In this document: positions 62,741 to 64,000 of the stretch, piece after piece
Position numbering within the stretch: position 1 is the stretch's first letter
How the letters are laid out: every line of letters starts with the position of its first letter
Assembly: GCA_025558095.1 (NCBI GenBank)
Contig: JAIVFI010000018.1
Location: 620,001 to 684,000 of the forward strand
Source: Hyaloraphidium curvatum
Taxonomy: Eukaryota; Monoblepharomycota; Hyaloraphidiomycetes; Hyaloraphidiales; Hyaloraphidiaceae
DNA: 64,000 bases
Reading direction: 5' to 3'
The notes under the pieces: model-generated
Seen by the model: the letters and a program-made list of their open reading frames with translations, nothing else
Databases searched by the model: none
Told to the model about the DNA's origin: nothing
Position numbers and translations under genes: made by a program

Positions 62741-64000
62741 TCAAGTCTCCAGGTACTCCTTGATCTCCCCGTCCATGACGAGAATCATCCTGGCCACCGA
62801 TCTGCCCGGATCTCCCACAGCGAGCAAGCGCGGATCCAGCTTCCCGACGTCCGTCTCCAGCTCGGGCGCGGCATCCCCCAGTGGAAAATCTTCCGGCGCG
62901 TCGATGCCGGCCTCGAGGATTGTGCGCCTGAAGTTTTGCGCCACCTTCCGCACTGCCATGCGGACGAGGAGGTCAGCAAGCTCTGCGCGCAACCGCGAGC
63001 GAAACCCACTGAAAGGCCCGTGCCTCAATGCCAGCCAGTCCAGCGTTCTCGCTGCTACGGCCACATCGCCCTCCAGTCCGGTGGCGGGCTGCCCGGCCCT
63101 CCTCAGCAGCCCGATCACCGCGACCCCCAGCGATCCCATCCTCAGGCACGGCGTGACGAGCGTAAAGTGCGTGAGCTTGCACCACGGATCCCATGCGCGG
63201 ATGCCCTCGAACATGCGGGAGATTAGGATGGCGTTCTCGAGTACGTGCACAAAGGCGCGCGAGGCGAAGACGGTCCCTGGTGCGGAAGACGGGACGGCGT
63301 CTGCGTCTAAGAAGTAGTGCTCCATTTGTAACCCCCGGATGCAGGTGCAGAGGACGGCTGCGAGAGCTGCGTGCGCAGGATCCGCGAAGCTGGTGGCCCA
63401 GCCCTCGAGGAGCGGGTCTGGGTTGCCGTCGGCGAGGGGTTCCGCGATTCCGGCCGGGAGGGAGGAAAACACGGCATCGGCGACGGCGGTGAAGACCTCG
63501 ACGAGGGACACGAAGGCCCCTTCCGGGGGGCTGCGGGCCTCGGCCGGCTTGGCGAAGCAGTCCAAGGGGTCGATGCCGAGCGATGCCGCAAAGGCACGGA
63601 GCTGGAACCGCATGCGGCGCAGCAACGCAATGACGACGACGAAGACGAGCTGCGAGGCGCGGATGCCGAAGAAGGGTTCGAGGAGGGAGCGCACGAGGAG
63701 GACGCCCTCTTCCGCGGAAGGATTGGAGAAGAACGGCCGGAAATCCACGTAGGCCGGGAGGGAGGTGCCGTTCGCACGTGCGGCAGCGAGCAAATGAAAA
63801 CCGTACTCGGGATCAGGATGCAGGAAGTAGGCCTCGTGGCAAGGCAGCATCAGTTGTGCGCTGGAAAAGTCGCAAAGCGGTTCCTTGCGCAGCATGTAGG
63901 CGGCCGAGCTGTCGAGATTTGTGAGGGTGATCCAGGAGCGGACGATCATTTCTCCACGCAGCCACTCATCCCACCGCTTCTGAGGCTGTGACCACATGAT
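62741..64000 (-). CDS. Fungal transcription factor, MHR (Fungal_trans) region, partial
   Basis: At least 418 codons, stopping at 62741-62743 and running to the right edge, so the DNA-binding part is missing. The start of the visible part (RWDEWLRGEMIVRSWITLTNLDSSAAYML and LPCHEAYFLH) matches the middle homology region shared by fungal Zn2Cys6 and C2H2 factors (W-x2-W-x3-E..R..LD..LPC). The rest is helical with no other domain. An AG acceptor (TGGTCACAG, minus strand, near 63989-63997) suggests that the true exon begins at CCTCAGAAG and that the ATG at 63997 is intronic. The stop is 116 bases upstream of the THI6-like start, in the same orientation; a regulatory link with thiamine genes is only positional. 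Confidence 0.75.
   Translation of the reverse strand: MMWSQPQKRWDEWLRGEMIVRSWITLTNLDSSAAYMLRKEPLCDFSSAQLMLPCHEAYFLHPDPEYGFHLLAAARANGTSLPAYVDFRPFFSNPSAEEGVLLVRSLLEPFFGIRASQLVFVVVIALLRRMRFQLRAFAASLGIDPLDCFAKPAEARSPPEGAFVSLVEVFTAVADAVFSSLPAGIAEPLADGNPDPLLEGWATSFADPAHAALAAVLCTCIRGLQMEHYFLDADAVPSSAPGTVFASRAFVHVLENAILISRMFEGIRAWDPWCKLTHFTLVTPCLRMGSLGVAVIGLLRRAGQPATGLEGDVAVAARTLDWLALRHGPFSGFRSRLRAELADLLVRMAVRKVAQNFRRTILEAGIDAPEDFPLGDAAPELETDVGKLDPRLLAVGDPGRSVARMILVMDGEIKEYLET

Noticed and set aside
1-64000. Transposons, CRISPR arrays, rRNA or defence islands
   Set aside because: No transposase, reverse transcriptase, terminal repeat, spacer array or rRNA-like sequence was seen on either strand; the window is ordinary nuclear gene space.

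Overview
The window is 64 kb of GC-rich (clearly above 60% by eye), intron-rich eukaryotic nuclear DNA. The gene content points to a fungus. It has a two-domain FOX2-type peroxisomal beta-oxidation dehydrogenase ending in a PTS1, fused fungal-style thiamine enzymes (THI20-like and THI6-like), a GT62 (Anp1/Mnn9-type) glycosyltransferase, a fungal MHR-type transcription factor, a hybrid histidine kinase and a Rap1-type Myb protein. Very high GC, many short introns (mostly 45-65 nt) and animal-like extras, such as EF-hands in proline dehydrogenase and an IMPa/M60 metalloprotease, suggest an early-diverging, chytrid-like lineage. That placement is inference. I built the gene models by hand, joining exons where GT..AG (rarely GC..AG) introns restore family-conserved sequence; almost every model gives an exact multiple of three.

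Layout, left to right: 3' end of an unknown membrane protein (1-457); proline dehydrogenase (672-2497); TauD/TfdA dioxygenase (2803-3696); secreted thaumatin-like protein with a basic tail (4150-5554); M20D amidohydrolase (5928-7956); TesB-like acyl-CoA thioesterase (8005-9110); DHX57-like RNA helicase (9186-14477, minus); multi-pass membrane protein A with an internal TAG (14980-16563); small 4-TM protein (16618-17037, minus); large membrane-anchored IMPa-type metalloprotease (17768-22254); GT62 (22634-24046); hybrid histidine kinase (24386-27893); RIC1 (28067-33466, minus); GT90 (33725-34987, minus) divergent from GT61 (35262-36644); a relic of a second GT90 (36761-36823); a membrane-anchored tandem-repeat solenoid protein (37199-40339); CoA-transferase family III (40478-41686, minus); an SDR with an internal TAG (41952-42989); FOX2-like dehydrogenase (43150-46041); AFG1-like ATPase (46054-47658, minus); Rap1-Myb protein (47804-48992); ketopantoate-reductase-like protein (49165-50064); P450 (50525-52338); unknown helical protein (52667-54448); membrane protein B, paralogue of A and also with an internal TAG (54927-56381, minus); second P450 (57314-58956); the convergent thiamine pair THI20-like (59062-60922) and THI6-like (60958-62624, minus); and the 3' part of a fungal transcription factor running off the right edge.

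The genes form no single operon-like system. Three loose themes are visible. One is peroxisomal and fatty-acid metabolism (FOX2-like, CoA-transferase, thioesterase, P450s, and an M20 enzyme with a PTS1-like end). The second is surface and secretory biology (GT62, GT90, GT61, RIC1 for Golgi trafficking, thaumatin-like protein, IMPa-type protease, solenoid protein). The third is the thiamine pair, whose two fused enzymes cover four steps of the pathway. The most unusual observations are three in-frame TAG codons inside otherwise intact coding sequences, the 14/9-residue solenoid repeat, a new paralogous membrane family, and micro-exons with GC-AG introns.
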